From: a virus | IMG/VR virus record: IMGVR_UViG_3300031758_000419 | Location: 1 to 29,134 of that record | DNA: 29,134 nucleotides | Direction: 5' to 3' (one strand) | Shown: in pieces, positions 1 through 7,705 of the stretch | Layout: each line of letters starts with the position of its first letter | Numbering within the stretch: the first letter of the stretch is position 1 | Program-made: the position numbers and the translations under genes | Notes under the pieces: generated by a model | Database searches by the model: none | Seen by the model: only the letters and a program-made list of their open reading frames with translations | What the model was told of the DNA's origin: nothing

Positions 1-838
1 CAACAACACTACCAGCACCAGCATAGTAACCAGCAGCAATAGTTGCTTTCAATAAGCGACCCATTTGCGTTTGAGATACTAAAGCATAAGAAGGAACAAA
101 GTTCGCAGTCTTTTGGTTAGCGATGTAATCTACTAATTGTAACAAATCGTTAGTTTCAGCAGTTGTAGTTGAACCTGTTGCAGCACCAGATACAGTAGAG
201 AAAAACGCAGCGTTCTCAGCCTTAAAGAAATCTCTTTGTAACATTCTTGGTAAAGTTTGAGTCAAGAAAGGTAAAGACTTTAACATTTGCTTAGAGAAAG
301 TAGAGAAACCAGCAAGGTAGTCATTTACAACTTTAACTTCAGTTAAAGAGTAGTTGTTTTCGCCTTTATCAGAACCTTCAGTTTGAGCAGAAATGTTGTT
401 AGTTAAACCAGCGTTCTCACGATAGTAAACATACAATCCAGTCTCACTTCTAACAGTAGGGATTAAATCTCTAAAATTTAAAGATTGTGCTGGTTGGATA
501 GCTGGGTTCGGAGCATAAGATGCTTGAGAATCACCAGTTAAGTTACCACTTAAAGTCATTGTCTTAACATCAGATAAATCCAAACGGAATTTACCATTAG
601 TCTTCAAAGACTTCTCCATTGCATCGAAATTACCATCTAATTTCTCCATAATTACTTCATCCATAAACTTAACTTCTTTCTTAGCTGCTTTCTTTTGTGT
701 AGCTAATTGAGAGTCGATTTGCTTTTGTAACTCGTCTTTTACAACAGTTACTTGTGCAGACACTTCTTTGATTTGTGCTTCTGCGTTAGCTTGAAAACCT
801 TTAAGGTTCTCAGCCATTTCGTTGATTAAATTTTCCAT
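1..838 (-). CDS. Major capsid protein, HK97 fold, cut by the window's left end
   Basis: The gene starts with ATG at 838 and is open to base 1, giving 279 codons with no stop. Residues 1-75 are charged and helical (rich in K, E and Q) and look like the scaffold-like delta domain that HK97-type prohead proteases remove. From about residue 118 the chain has capsid features: SLNFRDLIPTVRSETG, then FSKQMLKSLPFL, then RDFFKAENAAFF, and LVSQTQMGRLLK near the cut. HK97 capsid proteins usually continue another 80-110 residues beyond this point through the axial and peripheral domains, so the C-terminus is missing from this end. It begins two bases after the protease stop, the standard neighbour. The identity is by family pattern and position; I could not run a search. 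The stop codon lies outside, perhaps next to the right end of the window. Confidence 0.86.
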   Translation of the reverse strand, partial: MENLINEMAENLKGFQANAEAQIKEVSAQVTVVKDELQKQIDSQLATQKKAAKKEVKFMDEVIMEKLDGNFDAMEKSLKTNGKFRLDLSDVKTMTLSGNLTGDSQASYAPNPAIQPAQSLNFRDLIPTVRSETGLYVYYRENAGLTNNISAQTEGSDKGENNYSLTEVKVVNDYLAGFSTFSKQMLKSLPFLTQTLPRMLQRDFFKAENAAFFSTVSGAATGSTTTAETNDLLQLVDYIANQKTANFVPSYALVSQTQMGRLLKATIAAGYYAGAGSVV

Positions 839-840
839 TT

Positions 841-1584
841 TTACTTTTTAAATAGATTGTTAAATTGCTTAATTGCCTTTAATACTTCCTCATCGTTTTT
901 TTCTTCTACAACTGGTGTCGGCTCAACTGCTTCAGCGGGTTGAGTGATTGTTTCAGTAATTTCCAAAGTCAATAACTCGGCTTGTATTTGTTTTATTTGA
1001 ATCTCCATTAAAGCAAAGGTGTCATCTGTGAAACTTCCACCTCTAAATGCCTTAATTAAGTTTTCTAATCTTATTGATAAATTTTCTTTAGTTTCTTTGA
1101 ACTCACCCTTGAAACCCAATGTTGGAGTTTCAGGATTAGCACCCCAAAGAACTGCTGAACCTTCATATAGTTTTAATTCTGTGATTGTACGAACTCCAGT
1201 CTTTTGGTTTACATCTGACTTTAACGTACTAAATCCGATTGAGTGTTGATTAATTAAACCAGCTTCATATAACTTAATAGCATCTTCGCCACATTCAGTT
1301 TCTATTAAGTCAGTAACCGCAACAAGCATATCGCCTTCTATGTACAATTCTTTAGGCTTACCTAAAGTATGTGCCATATCAGCTTTGTGGTCTACTAAAG
1401 ACCAAATCATATTCTTGCCTTTTGGTCCACGTTCTTTGATAGTCTTGGTAAACGCTTCAGCAACGATAATATCGTTATCTAAATCCACGTTTCCAATCCT
1501 TGACCAACACGCTTTAACTGTTCTTGATTCTGGCTCTATATCCAAAATCATATCATTGTAGCTTTTGTTTTCAATCTTACTCAT
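841..1584 (-). CDS. Prohead maturation serine protease, HK97/U35-S78 type
   Basis: 247 residues. The protein cuts scaffold segments and capsid delta domains inside the assembled prohead. Visible family features are an early strand pattern with VDLDNDIIVAEAF (33-45), the catalytic histidine in LVDHKAD (H66), the catalytic serine in QHSIGFST (S115) and an acidic third member in LYEGSAV (E141), followed by the ANPETP turn at 149-154. This order H, S, E is that of the herpesvirus-like prohead proteases. The C-terminal third (about 160-247) is helical and acidic, as expected for a scaffold-like tail. It sits between the minor head protein gene (22 bases upstream) and the capsid gene (2 bases downstream). 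A TTTG-N22-TAACTTTG promoter-like sequence ends four bases before its ATG, so it may be made from a leaderless transcript. Confidence 0.93.
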   Translation of the reverse strand: MSKIENKSYNDMILDIEPESRTVKACWSRIGNVDLDNDIIVAEAFTKTIKERGPKGKNMIWSLVDHKADMAHTLGKPKELYIEGDMLVAVTDLIETECGEDAIKLYEAGLINQHSIGFSTLKSDVNQKTGVRTITELKLYEGSAVLWGANPETPTLGFKGEFKETKENLSIRLENLIKAFRGGSFTDDTFALMEIQIKQIQAELLTLEITETITQPAEAVEPTPVVEEKNDEEVLKAIKQFNNLFKK

Positions 1585-1588
1585 ATAA

Positions 1589-1622
1589 CAAAGTTATTAA
1601 TTTTTTTTAATCTGCTAACAAA
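1589..1622 (-). promoter_or_regulatory. Candidate Bacteroidota promoter before the protease and capsid genes
   Basis: On the minus strand TTTG (1622-1619) is followed after 22 bases by TAACTTTG (1596-1589), fitting the Bacteroidota -33/-7 pattern. The spacing is the same as in the early promoter at 12065-12098. The -7 box ends four bases before ATG at 1584, which would place the transcript start at or beside the start codon. The region is AT-rich, so a chance match is possible. Confidence 0.42.
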
Positions 1623-2488
1623 TCTCTTATTAAATTAGAAATTTGCATTAAAGCCACGTTATTTATTAGATTCCATACTAACCCCATATCTCCCATTGGT
1701 GGGTTATCTTGTAACCTTTTTGGCTTTCCATCTTCGCCTCTTACGGCTTCATAGCCTAACGTACAACGGCAATTGATAACATCCCCAGCACTTCCACTTG
1801 GGTCGCAAGGATGTAACATTTGCTCAAAACCTCCATTCTTAGTCTTAACATTAAATTTTTCATCGTATGCTACTTTTACTCCATCCATATGAAAATGGTC
1901 AAACATATCTCGTGGAACTCTCCTTGTTCGGTTATCCCTTGCAGCAATCCATTCCTTAATAGTTACAAGTCCAGTTGCAGCCGTTCCTACCATTGAGCCA
2001 ATATTCGCTGCTCTGCCTGTTTCCGTTCTTGCTATCATCTCTGCTCGGTAATCCGTTATCCCAGCGGTTCTTAATAGTTTGATTGTTTCTTGCATAGTTA
2101 AACCTTCATCAACTGACTTTATTAAGTATTGTTGAATCTGATTCTTTGTTGTTTGTGTTATCTCTGCTGCAATACTATCTAATCCTTTTAATTCAAGGTA
2201 GGTGAGCATTACATAAGTAAACAAATCAGTCTGCTTACTTTTAAACTCCTCTGGTCCAAAGTAACCTTTAACCGACTTCGACACATTCTTTTCGGCAATT
2301 TGTGCCATCTTAACGCCCATTGCAATATGAACGTTTTGGATGGTCTTTTTTATCTTCTTATCGCTAATAGCGTTTAAATCTTGGGTATCGCAATAAGTAT
2401 CTACTTGCCTTTGTAGTTCTTTCTTAAACTTTGGCGAATAGGTTTTTATTGCGTTTAAATATAGTTTCCTATAATCTTGCCAAATCAT
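1607..2488 (-). CDS. Minor head protein, phage Mu gpF-like (SPP1 gp7 family)
   Basis: 293 residues. Members of this family bind portal and capsid and are carried in the head, some with a role in DNA ejection. The family block is plain: IARTETGRAANIGS at 152-165, KEWIAARDNRTRR at 178-190, DHFHMDG at 197-203, HPCDPS at 226-231 and the cysteine pair in INCRC at 238-242, which usually closes the domain. The N-terminal 150 residues are helical and charged. The length is typical for the short versions that lack toxin or ADP-ribosyltransferase extensions. Its ATG overlaps the portal stop by one base (TAATG at 2490-2486), so translation is probably coupled to the portal gene. Position between portal and protease agrees with the assignment. 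Confidence 0.9.
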   Translation of the reverse strand: MIWQDYRKLYLNAIKTYSPKFKKELQRQVDTYCDTQDLNAISDKKIKKTIQNVHIAMGVKMAQIAEKNVSKSVKGYFGPEEFKSKQTDLFTYVMLTYLELKGLDSIAAEITQTTKNQIQQYLIKSVDEGLTMQETIKLLRTAGITDYRAEMIARTETGRAANIGSMVGTAATGLVTIKEWIAARDNRTRRVPRDMFDHFHMDGVKVAYDEKFNVKTKNGGFEQMLHPCDPSGSAGDVINCRCTLGYEAVRGEDGKPKRLQDNPPMGDMGLVWNLINNVALMQISNLIRDLLAD

Positions 2489-3864
2489 TATTCAGGTATT
2501 GTTAATGGTTGAAACTCATCTGGACTTTGTAAACTTGATGGAATGTATAATTTTTCCATTTCAGCTTGGTCAACGTAATCAGGTATTTCTAATCCCATTA
2601 TATCCATCTTTTGCTTAGGTGCAATCCACCACGCTTTATCCAACCATTCTACTTGCTCCGCTTTGTTTGCTTCTAATTCTCCATAAACAGTTGGGTCAAA
2701 GTCAACATAAACATCTGTATTTCTATAACCCCAATCAGAATGTAGTTTTCTGTTTAAGTTATCTCTAATACCAACTAACAAAGGAATAGCACAACGAACT
2801 GTTAATGCTTTCTCTCCTTCTCTTTGGTTGTTGTAAGTCTTATTGTCGGCATCGTTTAATAGTTGAGAAGGTACTCCGTAAATGTTACAAAGTGCTTTCA
2901 TATCCCACTTCTCACTCTCAATGATGTCTAATTCAACAGGACTTAATCCGATTTGTTTCCAATCTACTTTATAACCACTAACCGCAATTGAATTAAAGTT
3001 AGCAGAGCCACCTTTTTCACTCACGGCTCTTTTAAGTGCTTGTGCTTGTTGTGTTCCACTAATAGGGTCAAAGCGTTCATCATTCATAAAAAGAACTCCA
3101 GCTGGACCACCATTCTGGAACGATGCAACCGCAGCAGTCTTCGCTTCGTTTGAACGAGTCAAGTTTCTCGCAGCAGCCATCAAAGGAGATTGACCATATA
3201 GTTGATTCCCAGTTGTATTCCATTGTAAGTTTATGTATTTATCTTGTAATACTTCTTGTTTAGTAAAGTTCCAAAGTGGACCATAGTTTAATTGGTAACC
3301 GCTAATAGTTGGAGGGAAGTTTTGAATGTCTGCTAAAACGTACATATATTGCGAAGGCAATACATACATTTCATACGGCTTACCATCGTTATTGCCACCA
3401 TCAATCATCTTTGCGTAAACAAAAGAGTTACCTGTAACTAATTTAAAAGTACACCAAGCCTCTACGAAATCGCCAAAGGTATCTTCTTCATTAGGATATT
3501 TTAACAACTCGTTTAATCTTGCATCGCCTGTATATAATTCAAACGCTTTCTTATGTAGCTTCTCAACATCCTTCCAGTTCTCAATCTTATCTGGTTGGCT
3601 CATTAACGCTTTATATTTCTTTGCAGAACTTTCATCAACCACTTTATAAACGTGGAATGGAGCAAGTTTTGCTTTGTCCGCAATTAATTTAACGATTGAA
3701 TAAACTATATCGTTTGCTGAATAACCATCATTAACAAAGCTAATGTTATCTCCACCTTGCCAAGTTATTATCCCTTGTTGTATTGCAACTTGTCCGTTAA
3801 AAGGAATTTGTGGTAGTACAGTAGATAGTTTTTGTCTTTTACCAAAAAAGTCAAGTAATCCCAT
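2488..3864 (-). CDS. Portal protein, HK97/SPP1-type
   Basis: 458 residues. The protein forms the dodecameric ring at the packaging vertex through which DNA enters and leaves. Family features seen are the early NDIVYSIVKLIADKAK (51-66), the GNSFVYAKM turn (145-153), YGQSPLMAAARNLTRS (223-238), FQNGGPAGVL (249-258) and NIYGVPSQLLND (327-338) followed by TYNNQREGEKAL (343-354), which corresponds to the crown entry region of HK97-like portals. The C-terminus is short and acidic. Length is normal for the family. It lies 36 bases after the terminase gene and shares its stop with the next start. A lone TAACTTTG box at 3889-3882 lies 17 bases before its ATG, without a convincing -33 partner. Confidence 0.95.
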   Translation of the reverse strand: MGLLDFFGKRQKLSTVLPQIPFNGQVAIQQGIITWQGGDNISFVNDGYSANDIVYSIVKLIADKAKLAPFHVYKVVDESSAKKYKALMSQPDKIENWKDVEKLHKKAFELYTGDARLNELLKYPNEEDTFGDFVEAWCTFKLVTGNSFVYAKMIDGGNNDGKPYEMYVLPSQYMYVLADIQNFPPTISGYQLNYGPLWNFTKQEVLQDKYINLQWNTTGNQLYGQSPLMAAARNLTRSNEAKTAAVASFQNGGPAGVLFMNDERFDPISGTQQAQALKRAVSEKGGSANFNSIAVSGYKVDWKQIGLSPVELDIIESEKWDMKALCNIYGVPSQLLNDADNKTYNNQREGEKALTVRCAIPLLVGIRDNLNRKLHSDWGYRNTDVYVDFDPTVYGELEANKAEQVEWLDKAWWIAPKQKMDIMGLEIPDYVDQAEMEKLYIPSSLQSPDEFQPLTIPE

Positions 3865-3900
3865 TATATATGAATTTAAAACAAAGTTAGTTATTTTATA

Positions 3901-5076
3901 CTAAAAAACAGATACTTCAAATTTTAGCTTGGTTAAATGCGTAAATACGGCATACCTACAAGCATCCATTAAGTCATCGTTTGCCTTCACAGGTTCTTCT
4001 ATTACATTATCGTTTTTATCCTTTTTCCATTTGTAAGACATAAACTCCCTTCTAAGGTTTTTGCTATTGTAGTGCAAGTTTATTGGGTAAGACTTCATCT
4101 TTACTATTCCTGCCCATACATCCTTTTGTGCTGGTTTAATGTTAAAGCCTTGTCGGTAAAGTTCCTCAATAGATTTAGGCTCGGCAGCATCCGCATAGAT
4201 TGTGGCACGTTCTGGTAGCTTCTCTTTAATCAATCTTGATAGGTCGCTAAGAGTTAATCCGCTTTGGTAAACTATTTCCTCAAAGTAGTTTTGTCCTTCG
4301 TAGTGTGTAACTTTTATAAGTGCTGCTGGATGCACATAACCAAAGTCCAATCCGTAAAACACATCGCCTTCAGGTGCTTCATCGTATTGTTTCCATTGTG
4401 TGTATATAATTTCTTTTGCAGAGCCTCGTTCTCCTAAACCATAAACCTTCCACATAAAGTCATCAGGCAAATCTTTGTATTGCTCAATGTTTCTTATTTG
4501 GCTTTCGCTTAGATTAGTTATGTTGTTTAGATATGTAGAATGGATGCGTTTGTTCATTGGGTTATCAGCTACATCATAAACCCAAGAAATAAAGTCAGCT
4601 GGATTCCAGTCTAAGAATACTTGTCCAGTTGTACGAATCAAAAGCTGGTCAAACAAAGCCTTGCTAATTAGGTTTGCCTCGTTTACAAATAGTATATCCC
4701 TTGCTGGACCTTTTGCCTTGTCTGGGTCTTCCAATCCAAACAACTCTATGTAAGAACCATTCTTAAACGTATAAATGAAATCAGTATATCGAAACTCCTT
4801 CTCATCCCATATATTCCATTGTTCTAATATATTTTTAAAGTCTCTATAAACTCCTCGTTTAATATGTGGAAGGGAATGTGATACCATTGAAATCCTTGTA
4901 TTAGGATTGCTTATTGCTATGTGTATTAGCAACTGAACAACTGAATAGCTTTTGCTTGACCTTGAACCACCTTCGTTACAGATTACAGGAAACCCATCTT
5001 CGTATGCCTTTTTATTAGCATAAAAGACAGGTGTTGCCTTAATCTTTAATTGGTTGACAATCTGCATCTGGCTCAA
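3901..5076 (-). CDS. Terminase large subunit, PBSX type
   Basis: 391 residues. This is the packaging motor: an ATPase that pumps DNA and a nuclease that cuts the concatemer. The ATPase half has a variant Walker A, GGSRSSKS (36-43), and Walker B ILFVNEA (128-134) with the catalytic E133. The nuclease half has the RNase H-like acidic residues in YGLDFGY (D244), YADAAEP (D296) and DDLMDA (367-372). The length of about 390-430 residues and the GGSRSSKS and NEA motifs are typical of PBSX-like terminases in this phylum. The start overlaps the end of the preceding small-subunit gene by 38 bases; a second ATG three codons on is possible. Downstream portal, minor head and protease genes support the role. 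Confidence 0.97.
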   Translation of the reverse strand: MSQMQIVNQLKIKATPVFYANKKAYEDGFPVICNEGGSRSSKSYSVVQLLIHIAISNPNTRISMVSHSLPHIKRGVYRDFKNILEQWNIWDEKEFRYTDFIYTFKNGSYIELFGLEDPDKAKGPARDILFVNEANLISKALFDQLLIRTTGQVFLDWNPADFISWVYDVADNPMNKRIHSTYLNNITNLSESQIRNIEQYKDLPDDFMWKVYGLGERGSAKEIIYTQWKQYDEAPEGDVFYGLDFGYVHPAALIKVTHYEGQNYFEEIVYQSGLTLSDLSRLIKEKLPERATIYADAAEPKSIEELYRQGFNIKPAQKDVWAGIVKMKSYPINLHYNSKNLRREFMSYKWKKDKNDNVIEEPVKANDDLMDACRYAVFTHLTKLKFEVSVF

Positions 5077-5386
5077 TAGTTATTTGAACACTACCCTTAA
5101 TGTCAGCAGTAATGTCTGTTGTTTGTTTAGGTCTGCCCTCTAATCTATCTAAAAGAATCTCGTATGCTTTTAAGTCTCCCTTTCTCGCCTTTGCTATGAT
5201 TTGCATATCTAATTGTTCAGCTATGCTAAACTCCTCATCTTCGCCTGTTACTGGGTTGCGTACCTTAGTAACCAACTCCAATAAACGTAAAAGTCTTGTC
5301 TTGCTATTAGGAACACCTTTAGGTCTTCCGTTTGGGTTTCCGCTTACCCCTTTTTCAAATTGTGTATCTATATTTGGAAATGCCAT
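5039..5386 (-). CDS. Probable terminase small subunit (DUF5681-like)
   Basis: 115 residues. The N-terminus has the pattern F-KGVSGNPNGRPKGVPNSKT (residues about 10-29) that defines DUF5681, a basic glycine- and asparagine-rich arm found in phage packaging genes. The middle (about 55-90) is helical with IAEQLDMQIIAKARKGDLKAYEILLDRL cut by conserved turns, resembling DNA-binding helices of small terminases, and the C-terminus is acidic. It directly precedes and overlaps the large terminase gene, which is the usual place for the DNA-recognition subunit. I infer site recognition from the neighbourhood and family pattern; no cos or pac site can be proved from sequence alone. A promoter-like TTG-N19-TAATTTTG lies upstream. 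Confidence 0.72.
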   Translation of the reverse strand: MAFPNIDTQFEKGVSGNPNGRPKGVPNSKTRLLRLLELVTKVRNPVTGEDEEFSIAEQLDMQIIAKARKGDLKAYEILLDRLEGRPKQTTDITADIKGSVQITIEPDADCQPIKD

Positions 5387-5409
5387 AAGTTACCTGTTTT
5401 TTACCTGTA

Positions 5410-6630
5410 TTACAAAATTACCCCATTCTTCTTGATAATCAATGAAGGGTCAAGTTTTTGCATCCTATCAATAATTACTTGGCAGTATTTAGGGTCAAGT
5501 TCTGTTCCGTAACATTTGCGACCTAATTGATGCGCTGCTACCATTGTTGTTCCGCTTCCTAAGAATCCATCTGCTACCAAGTCACCTGTTTTAGAACTAT
5601 TTGTTATTTGATAAGCGATTAGTTCTACAGGCTTCATTGTAGGATGCTCTGCGTTTCTACTTGGTCTTTGGAATTCTAATATTGTTGTTTGTTTCCTGTC
5701 TGAATACCAACTATGCGATGCTCCTTCCTTCCATCCGTATAAACAAGGTTCGTGCCTCCATTGGTAGTCTTGCCTTCCCATTACCATAGAATTTTTAACC
5801 CATATCAAGCATTGCTTTACCATTATGCCAGAATCTGCCATTGCTCTTCTAAAGTTTGCTCCTTCGCTATCAGCGTGCCAAACATACCAAGAACCTCCAG
5901 CTTTTGTATATGAACCAAGAGCCGTGTAAAAATCGTATAAGAATTGGTAAAAGTCGCCATCTTTCATACTATCATTTTGAATAGTTAGGGCATCTTTAGT
6001 CTTTCCTGTATAAGCCACGTTGTATGGTGGGTCAGTAACTACCATATCTGCGTACTCCGAGCCGAATATTTTACCCCAATTGTCCGTTTCGGTAGATGAA
6101 CCGCATAAAAGTTTATGTTGCCCTATTTCAAAGATATCGCCTAAAACAATATCGGTTTCGCTACCACCCACAGGCACGTCAAAGTCATCTTCGGATGCAT
6201 CTGCGTTTGTTATGGCAAAGTCTGGAATATCAAGACCCCAATCAGTTAATTGTTCTACATCCCAATTATTAGCTAAGTCATCCCAATCCCACTCGCCATA
6301 TCCTACATTGTCCTTTACTATAAATTCTTTCTTTTGTTCTTCAGTTAGTTCTTTTGCTTGTTTTACAGGAACATCTGTAAGTCCAGCTTCAATACAAGCC
6401 TTTAGACGCATATTACCACCTAAAACAATATTGTTTTCGTCTATAACAATAGGTCTAAGTTCAAGCATCTGTGGGAAGTCTTGAATTGACTTAACTAGCT
6501 TCTTAAACTTGTCATCCTTAATGATTCTTGGGTTGCTTTGGTTAGGTTTGATTTCGTTGATGTTCATAGTATTTAGACTTTTTATTTCAGTTTGTATAGG
6601 GATTGAATTATAATCATTTCTTTCATCCAT
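5410..6630 (-). CDS. ParB-like nuclease domain fused to a DNA N6-adenine or N4-cytosine methyltransferase
   Basis: 406 residues. Residues about 22-105 are a ParB/Srx-type domain: NINEIKPNQSNPR (23-35), then IVLGGNMRLKACIEAG (68-83) containing the GG-NMR motif of this family. From about 160 comes an S-adenosylmethionine-dependent methyltransferase with the catalytic VVTDPPYN (DPPY at 200-203), the HPTMKP motif (329-334) and the cofactor motif FLGSGTT (356-362). DPPY before FxGxG is the beta arrangement. Such fusions are common in phages beside terminase genes, where the methyltransferase may protect phage DNA from host restriction. The recognition sequence cannot be read from the protein. The gene follows a zinc-ribbon gene by one base and precedes the small terminase gene by 23 bases. 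Whether the ParB part cuts DNA or only binds it is unknown. Confidence 0.93.
   Translation of the reverse strand: MDERNDYNSIPIQTEIKSLNTMNINEIKPNQSNPRIIKDDKFKKLVKSIQDFPQMLELRPIVIDENNIVLGGNMRLKACIEAGLTDVPVKQAKELTEEQKKEFIVKDNVGYGEWDWDDLANNWDVEQLTDWGLDIPDFAITNADASEDDFDVPVGGSETDIVLGDIFEIGQHKLLCGSSTETDNWGKIFGSEYADMVVTDPPYNVAYTGKTKDALTIQNDSMKDGDFYQFLYDFYTALGSYTKAGGSWYVWHADSEGANFRRAMADSGIMVKQCLIWVKNSMVMGRQDYQWRHEPCLYGWKEGASHSWYSDRKQTTILEFQRPSRNAEHPTMKPVELIAYQITNSSKTGDLVADGFLGSGTTMVAAHQLGRKCYGTELDPKYCQVIIDRMQKLDPSLIIKKNGVIL
5413..5442 (-). promoter_or_regulatory. Candidate promoter for the packaging and head genes
   Basis: On the minus strand TTG (5442-5440) is followed after 19 bases by TAATTTTG (5420-5413), close to the Flavobacterium-type consensus. 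It lies in the 3' end of the methyltransferase gene, and its -7 box is 26 bases before the small-terminase ATG. It could let the packaging and head genes be expressed apart from the early genes upstream. The box alone could arise by chance in this AT-rich DNA. Confidence 0.4.
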
Positions 6631-6631
6631 A

Positions 6632-6823
6632 TTATCGGTTTTTTGTTGGTGTTCGTATTGATATAATGCTATCTGGCTTTTTTTCTAAATTGGTATATCC
6701 AAGCCATTTGCCACATTTGGTACACTCAAATTGTGTTTCTTTAATCTTACCAAACCAAACGTATCCTTCAGTTATTGCACCACATTTACAGGTGTATAGC
6801 TTCTTTCCGTATGTGTCTTTCAT
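6632..6823 (-). CDS. Small zinc-ribbon protein
   Basis: 63 residues. The sequence holds CKCG at 13-16 and CTKCG at 34-38, two cysteine pairs about 20 residues apart, the layout of a treble-clef or rubredoxin-like zinc ribbon. The C-terminal 20 residues are basic (K, R, T). Zinc ribbons of this size often bind nucleic acid or a protein partner, but nothing here points to a specific partner. The stop is directly followed, after one base, by the ATG of the methyltransferase gene, so both are probably translated from one message. The start lies in the recurring AAACT-ATG context that other genes of the early block show. It is likely a real gene because of the cysteine spacing and the tight packing. 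Confidence 0.7.
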   Translation of the reverse strand: MKDTYGKKLYTCKCGAITEGYVWFGKIKETQFECTKCGKWLGYTNLEKKPDSIISIRTPTKNR

Positions 6824-6875
6824 AGTTTATTCTTTAACTTGGTTACGTTATTTCTAAGAGGCTTTACCAAGTATA

Positions 6876-6995
6876 TTATCTACCTTGCCTTGAATAAGGT
6901 TTAACTGGCTTATCCTTTGGACCAGATGTCTTCTTGTACTTGCCACACTTTCTTTTGCCAAAGCTAACCTTGTTGTTACTGCTTACTTTCGCCAT
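6876..6995 (-). CDS. Basic micro-protein of the KVSFGKRK type
   Basis: 39 residues, very rich in lysine, arginine, glycine and serine, with KVSFGKRKCGKYKK near residues 9-22 and ending in YSRQGR. Short basic proteins with the same KVSFGKRK...GQGR look recur in phages of Bacteroidota, which is why I accept this ORF in spite of its size. The function is not known; such composition suggests nucleic acid binding or a structural role. It starts in the AACT-ATG context, overlaps the end of the preceding 57-codon ORF by 20 bases, and is followed by about 50 bases without a gene before the zinc-ribbon gene. Confidence rests on recognition of the composition and motif and not on a search. Confidence 0.72.
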   Translation of the reverse strand: MAKVSSNNKVSFGKRKCGKYKKTSGPKDKPVKPYSRQGR

Positions 6996-7149
6996 AGTTG
7001 TTTATTAAATCTGCTAAATAATCAAATGCTTGTTCTTGTGTTTCTCCAAATACATAGTGAGTACATCCATCAATGACAAAAGAATAGCAAGAATATCCAG
7101 CTATAACTTCCTCTTTGCACGTTTCAAATATGTTACTTGTATCTATCAA
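6976..7149 (-). CDS. Possible 57-residue acidic protein with non-ATG start
   Basis: The frame is open from a stop inside the ninG tail to 6976 and holds no ATG; the first plausible start is TTG at 7149. The translation is acidic with four cysteines (two in the YSCYSF and DGCTHY segments) and ends in ALADL-like helix AFDYLADLINNYGE. It overlaps the ninG stop by 17 bases and the next gene by 20 bases. Codon and amino-acid use look like a protein, and without it about 140 bases would be empty in a region where genes are packed end to end. I do not recognise it. The absence of ATG is the main doubt. Confidence 0.42.
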   Translation of the reverse strand: MIDTSNIFETCKEEVIAGYSCYSFVIDGCTHYVFGETQEQAFDYLADLINNYGESKQ

Positions 7150-7492
7150 TTAGTTCTATTAATTCAGTTCTTTGCCATTTTTTAATCCTATTGTTAACCG
7201 CCTCAAACTCCAACTCTTTCACCGCTTTTTCACCTATCCTTTCTACTAAGCCAATCCTATACATTGCTTGATTTCCGTGCTTAAACATATTGCATCCAGC
7301 ACATTGTAAATGGATGTTCCATTCGTTAAACCTTAAAGCCGAATAACCTTTAACAGTAAAGTAATGCCCAGCTTGATTTCCATTATAGCTTCCGCAACTA
7401 ATACAAGGCAATCCTTCATCTCGTTTTCTAATATAAGCATTAACTACCTTTTGGGTTTTATCTAACAACTTGGGTAAAGGTATCAATGGCAT
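7133..7492 (-). CDS. ninG: NinG/Rap-like recombination protein
   Basis: 119 residues. Lambda NinG (Rap) is a structure-specific endonuclease that favours Red-mediated recombination and resolves branched DNA. The family signature is complete: LPCISCGS (C30, C33), AGHYFTVKGYSALRF (H43 and following), NIHLQCAGCN (C64, C67) and KHGNQAMYRIGLVERIG (71-87). The C-H-C-C set is a zinc-bound HNH-like core. The protein is shorter than lambda NinG (about 204 residues), as is usual for the minimal phage versions. Its place in a block with a Bet annealase and an SSB-like protein fits a recombination role. A TAATTTTG box ends four bases before its ATG, with TTG 20 bases further upstream, so a leaderless transcript is possible. 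Confidence 0.88.
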   Translation of the reverse strand: MPLIPLPKLLDKTQKVVNAYIRKRDEGLPCISCGSYNGNQAGHYFTVKGYSALRFNEWNIHLQCAGCNMFKHGNQAMYRIGLVERIGEKAVKELEFEAVNNRIKKWQRTELIELIDRYK

Positions 7493-7496
7493 AAAG

Positions 7497-7527
7497 CAAA
7501 ATTAGCGTTACTTTTTCAATCTAACAA
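7497..7527 (-). promoter_or_regulatory. Candidate promoter next to the ninG start
   Basis: On the minus strand TTG (7527-7525), 20 bases, then TAATTTTG (7504-7497), then four bases and ATG. The box is the same eight bases as those at 5420-5413 and 29080-29073. Evidence is the match to the Bacteroidota consensus only; the stretch overlaps the 3' end of the previous gene. Confidence 0.33.
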
Positions 7528-7705
7528 CACATAATCTATCGTTATGCTTATATCGTTTCTTGTTAATTGGGTTCATATAAGTCATTATGGTTTTGTAATC
7601 AGTACCCAAAAACCTTATTGCCTTTGCTATTGACCTAAACCAAATCTCCTCTTTAGTATCTAAATAAATTAATCTAACTTCAATGTTATTATCTATTCCT
7701 GTCAT
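7508..7705 (-). CDS. Small basic protein, possibly a NUMOD-like DNA-binding module
   Basis: 65 residues, strongly basic at the C-terminus (NKKRYKHNDRLCVVRLKK). The middle reads IWFRSIAKAIRFLGTDYKTIMTYMN, which resembles the F-Siakaakflg...tI helix-turn-helix pattern of NUMOD1-type modules attached to homing nucleases. Here the module stands alone with no nuclease domain. The ATG overlaps the previous stop (ATGA), so it is probably translated together with the upstream membrane micro-protein. I infer DNA binding from composition and helix pattern only; no specific function can be claimed. Confidence 0.62.
   Translation of the reverse strand: MTGIDNNIEVRLIYLDTKEEIWFRSIAKAIRFLGTDYKTIMTYMNPINKKRYKHNDRLCVVRLKK

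Noticed and set aside
3882-3889. TAACTTTG box 17 bases before the portal start as a promoter
   Set aside because: No TTTG or TTG at a suitable distance, and portal expression is explained by read-through from terminase.
5100-5435. 111-codon plus-strand open frame
   Set aside because: It mirrors the small terminase gene and is serine- and leucine-rich in the way antisense frames are; no motif.
6020-6484. 154-codon plus-strand open frame
   Set aside because: It lies wholly opposite the methyltransferase gene, has no start context or homologous pattern, and the minus-strand gene carries clear catalytic motifs.
7508-7705. Homing endonuclease
   Set aside because: Only a NUMOD-like segment is seen, with no HNH or GIY-YIG catalytic domain attached or nearby in frame.
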